NCBI RefSeq assembly: GCF_002865645.1
Contig: NW_020194589.1
Span: 124,001-188,000, forward strand
Length of the DNA: 64,000 nt
Reading direction: 5' to 3'
DNA from: Hyaloscypha bicolor E
Lineage: Eukaryota > Ascomycota > Leotiomycetes > Helotiales > Hyaloscyphaceae
Under the pieces are notes generated by a model. That model was not told the origin of the DNA. It did not search any database and saw only the letters and a list, made by a program, of their open reading frames with translations. Numbering within the stretch: position 1 is the first letter of the stretch; each line of letters opens with the position of its first letter. This document shows, in pieces, positions 60,776 through 64,000 of the stretch. A program made the translations under genes and the position numbers.

Positions 60776-62435
60776 TATATATTTATAACTTAATATATAC
60801 TAATTTTTAATACGGAATTAGCTATTTATATATTACTATAATATTAGTCTCATTATATATATTAATATTTAAAGGATTAGAAATAAGTATAACTAGTAAT
60901 AAAAGAAATAAATAGCTAGCTATTATAATAGTAAAATTAATATAATAGTAAAATTAATATAATAATTAAAAACTCAAAATTTAAAGAATTTTATATATTA
61001 GAAAATACTAAACTATAGAATAAAATAAAGAAAATATCTTAATCTTTAATATTATTTCACTCTAGTAATTCCGGCTTAGCTTTATTTTATACCTGTTTCT
61101 AATATTTTATTTTAGTAAATTATATTCTTATACTAGCTATTATATTATTCTCTTTTAAAGAAAAGTCTAAATACTCTTATTTAAGGAATTATTTAGTTAT
61201 AATAAAACAAAGAAAAAAGGAAATAATAACTATTAGTTCTATTTTATCTAATTCTAATAGCTTATTTATTATTAAAATAACCTAGTTTCTAGTATATTTT
61301 AGCTAGTTCTTATTATTTAATACTTATATTATATTAATATTTATATTAATAATATAGTCTAGAAATACTATATAAATTATAGCTAATATTAGAACTATTA
61401 TTATAGGATAGTTTTTAAATAGAAATAGTAAATTAAGTTTATTTATTAAAATAGACTTTAATATAATAGCTTATTTACTATTCTTCTTATTTAAAATAAT
61501 AATATCTGGCTTAATTAAGCTGCTTTTAAATTATTTATATATTTTAATAATTTATATATTAAAGCTAGATATTTAAACTATAATTTGAACTAACTAAACT
61601 AAACTATTACTTCTTTAGGCTTTATTAAACTACTAAACTGCAGTTTAAACTGGACTAAGATTAAACTATTACTTATCCTATATTAAATTAAGAATTTCGG
61701 AAATATAATATATAATAAATAAAGTAATAGAATTATTTAAAGAAGCGTTTTTAGATAAAGTAATTTCTAGTCAAATTAAAGTAATTAGTTATATTAGCTT
61801 AAAAGTACTTTTCTACTTTTATAGTAAATCTTTATTAAACTAATAAGTTTTTTTATTAGTAAAATCAAAAATAATATTATTTAATATTATAGTTATAATA
61901 TAATTAATTAATTAATTTATATATAAATATTAAAGAGTAATTTTAGTATTTTTCCGGAATAATAGTTAATCTAGTACCGGAAAATATAAATCTAGTAATA
62001 ATAGAATAAATAAATATATTTATGAACTTATAAAAAAGCAAGTATTTTAGAATTACTAGAAGAAAAAGAAATAATATAATAAGAATACTAGTAAGAAAAA
62101 AAAGAAAAAACAGAAAGCAAAAATAAAGAATATAATATAATTAATATATATATAAATAAATAAAAGAATAAGAATTATTTACTATAAGCTTATAATAAGA
62201 AATAAATATATTATTAGTTTTCGGGCTTTACTAAAATTACTAACTAAATTATAGCTTTATTCTTTTCTTATCTCTCTTTAAATTAGTTTTTCTTATTATA
62301 AAAATAGAGTAATTAGTCTAATATACTTCTCGATTTAATATATAAAAATTAGTAGAATTATAGTTTTTAGTTAAATATATAATTTATTATATTATTATAG
62401 CTATCTTGGGTTTAGGTCCTTATATATATCTCTCT
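60776..62435. other. AT-rich RIP-like block, no gene
   Basis: No credible frame on either strand. One palindromic patch (aaactgcagttt near 61,636) keeps a little G+C. Probably older transposon DNA into which, or next to which, the gypsy element landed. Confidence 0.6.
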
Positions 62436-62543
62436 TTATGTTTTGACTTGGAGTTTTTCTAATGGAATTTCAAAGCTTATCGTACGGCTATACAAACCCC
62501 TACCAAGTGGTAATAGCACTAGAAGTACCGGCAGAATCGGGCT

Positions 62544-62600
62544 TATCAGTAGAATTAGGGACAGTCGGACTGTGGAATGAACTGTCCCGAGACAAGTCGA
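62544..62600 (-). repeat. 57-bp inverted repeat, right copy
   Basis: Reverse-complement partner of 53867-53923 with four mismatches, two of them single C/T changes. The gggacagt ... actgtccc stem is kept except for one base. Confidence 0.8.
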
Positions 62601-62676
62601 CTTATAATTCTTTCTAGACGAAAAGGGACGAAACCAGTGTATCAAATGATTTAGTTTGATTTGATTATAGCCTCTG

Positions 62677-62756
62677 AATCAAATCAAATCAAGTCAAAAT
62701 CTACTTAATCAAATTATAATTAACTATAATCAACTATAGTTGATTATAGTTAATTA
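62677..62756 (+). repeat. 80-bp subterminal direct repeat, left copy
   Basis: Same orientation as 63504-63583, and differing almost only by C/T and G/A changes. It starts with tandem aatcaaatcaaatcaa and ends in a palindrome. Subterminal repeats of this kind usually bind the transposase. Confidence 0.85.
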
Positions 62757-62757
62757 T
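62716..62757. repeat. 42-bp perfect palindrome
   Basis: Perfectly self-complementary around ctatag (ataattaactataatcaac and its complement), so able to form a 21-bp cruciform arm. The copy in the right subterminal repeat is spoiled by single base changes. Confidence 0.9.
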
Positions 62758-63503
62758 TTAGTCACGTGAGTGTGCACGTGCGCTCGGAGGTTCAAAAGCG
62801 AGATAAGGCTAAAATAAGTCTTAGACTAGTCCGTATCCGGTATCGCTTAAGGCCCTCCTTACTAAATCGGGTATCGCGATGCTTGGTAAGCGAAGCGGCA
62901 CGAGCCGAAGGCGCTAAAACCTCCTCGATTTTCTAATAATTCTTTGCTACCTTATAAATATTATTATTATAAATAAATTAGCTAAAAATAGGCTCTCTCA
63001 TAAATGGACGCTTTAAATTTAAAGGGTTATATCTAATTAGACGCTTATTAAATAATCTTCTAGATTCTAAAGGATTTATATATAAATAAGTAATTTTCCT
63101 CAGGTTACTTCTTTCTCTTTTTACTTTATATATAAATATCTTAATAATTATAGCTCTAATTAAGAAGCTTTCGACTATAAACTTACTTATTTTTACTCGG
63201 TATATTCGAAAATGTCTCAATAATCTTTAATTAACCTTTATATCCCTCAAAATAAAGAGAAATAAATAAGAATAAATAAGAATAAATAAGAATAAAAAAG
63301 ATAAAAAGAGGTTTCTAAGAAATATATCCATTTTTATTCCCGATTTAGGCTAGCTTTATACTCATATATATATTCTATAAGTTTTGTTTATATCTTATTA
63401 ATATAGTAGTTAGTTATTTAATAATATTTTAAGTTACTTGAGAAATTCAAGTTTTCTTAGTATCACGTGATGATTATAGTTAATTATAATTGATTATAAT
63501 CAT

Positions 63504-63583
63504 AATCAAATCAAATCAAGCCAAAATTTGCTGAATCAAATCATAATCAACTATAATTAACTATAGTTAATTATAATTAATTA
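63504..63583 (+). repeat. 80-bp subterminal direct repeat, right copy
   Basis: Partner of 62677-62756. It lies 26 bases from the right end of the element, whereas the left copy lies 42 bases from the left end. Confidence 0.85.
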
Positions 63584-63617
63584 GCCTTGATTTTTTTTTT
63601 GACACACTGGACGAAAC

Positions 63618-64000
63618 CGACTTTGGGTACTTCGGATTACAAAGTATGACAAAGGAGCTACAGCGCCAGTACAGCCTGCGGGAACTGAGCAAATACATCC
63701 AAGCTTGAAACACCACTGTGAAATTTTGATTCGGCCAACGATTGAACACACTCGATTCTTCATCATAGAACGAGGCCGGATGGGCCTCGGAGCATTTGCC
63801 GTCTTCCTAATGATGTCATCTTTTGGCACGGGATGGTGAAGTGCCATTTCTCTTGCGGGAATCTGGTGTAATGACTGCAGACTTGACCAATTGCCGACAC
63901 TCCCACCGGAATGCCTTTTACTTGGTAAGGCCATGCTACGTCTCCGGTACCATAGATGGGGAAGCCTTCCAAGATGGGAAATACATTGCAATGAGAGTTC
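63618..64000 (-). other. Unrecognised open frames at the window edge
   Basis: Normal composition returns here. Two overlapping minus-strand frames of up to 136 codons exist. The one at 63763-63972 (EGFPIYGTGDVAWPYQ, then ALxRR-type residues) looks the more protein-like, but it has no motif I can name and runs towards the edge. A partial gene is possible. Confidence 0.3.

Larger units (their letters stand above)
62635..63609. mobile_element. hAT-like non-autonomous element, 975 bp, perfect 8-bp target duplication
   Basis: Begins cagtgtatcaaa and ends tttgacacactg, short inverted repeats with the CAGTG tip usual for hAT elements. GACGAAAC is duplicated exactly at 62627-62634 and 63610-63617. 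The inside is AT-rich and non-coding, with a G+C-richer patch near 62,760-62,930 and the subterminal repeats listed below. Confidence 0.88.

Noticed and set aside
53811..63680. Short same-strand similarity (aaaggagc-acggcgcca) between 53.82 and 63.65 kb
   Set aside because: About 16 matching bases with gaps. It could relate to the 57-bp repeats but is too short to support.
1..64000. tRNA, rRNA, CRISPR arrays, telomere repeats
   Set aside because: I looked for TpsiC-arm-like motifs, rRNA-like blocks, regularly spaced repeats and TTAGGG runs, and found none that could be supported by eye.

Overview
This window looks like filamentous ascomycete (Pezizomycotina) nuclear DNA. The genes are broken by short introns (46-148 nt) with GT...RCTRAC...AG signals. 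The families are fungal: WSC-domain secreted protein, STAND/NLR receptor with DUF7708, C2H2 factor, ABCG transporter. Gene islands alternate sharply with very AT-rich, gene-free blocks in which retrotransposon proteins can still be read through many stop codons of the C-to-T/G-to-A kind, the classic footprint of repeat-induced point mutation (RIP). A species cannot be named; a Leotiomycete-like fungus is a guess. All exon limits were derived by eye from splice signals and reading phase.

Layout. 1-8.8 kb: RIP-degraded retroelements (Ty3/gypsy integrase end on +, Ty1/copia pol on -). 9.4-12.0 kb: a secreted two-WSC-domain gene whose second intron carries a 915-bp pogo/Fot-like DNA element. 12.6-24.9 kb: AT-rich block with a nearly complete gypsy element (14.84-22.67 kb) and a worn solo LTR. 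25-54 kb: gene island with an ice-binding (DUF3494) protein, a NifS/MOCO-sulfurase-like PLP enzyme without MOSC domain, an ABCG half-transporter broken by one in-frame stop, a 620-bp MITE, a small Cys-rich secreted protein, an unknown nuclear-looking protein, a calpain-like protease, a fungal NLR (CARD-like? + DUF7708 + NB-ARC + helical repeats + ankyrin), a small unknown protein, a large fungus-specific protein and a C2H2 zinc-finger protein. 54.12-60.77 kb: an intact-boundary gypsy element with 5-bp target duplication, whose left LTR escaped RIP while the right one did not. 62.6-63.6 kb: a hAT-like MITE with perfect 8-bp duplication. The window ends in an unrecognised partial reading frame.

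How the parts fit. This is accessory, transposon-rich chromatin. Secreted proteins (WSC, ice-binding, Cys-rich) and an NLR sit between silenced repeats, which is typical of fast-evolving fungal compartments. No biosynthetic cluster or operon-like unit is evident. The best candidates for something new are the NLR N-terminus, the transposon-loaded intron, the one-sided RIP of the 54-kb element and a 57-bp hairpin-bearing inverted repeat around that block.
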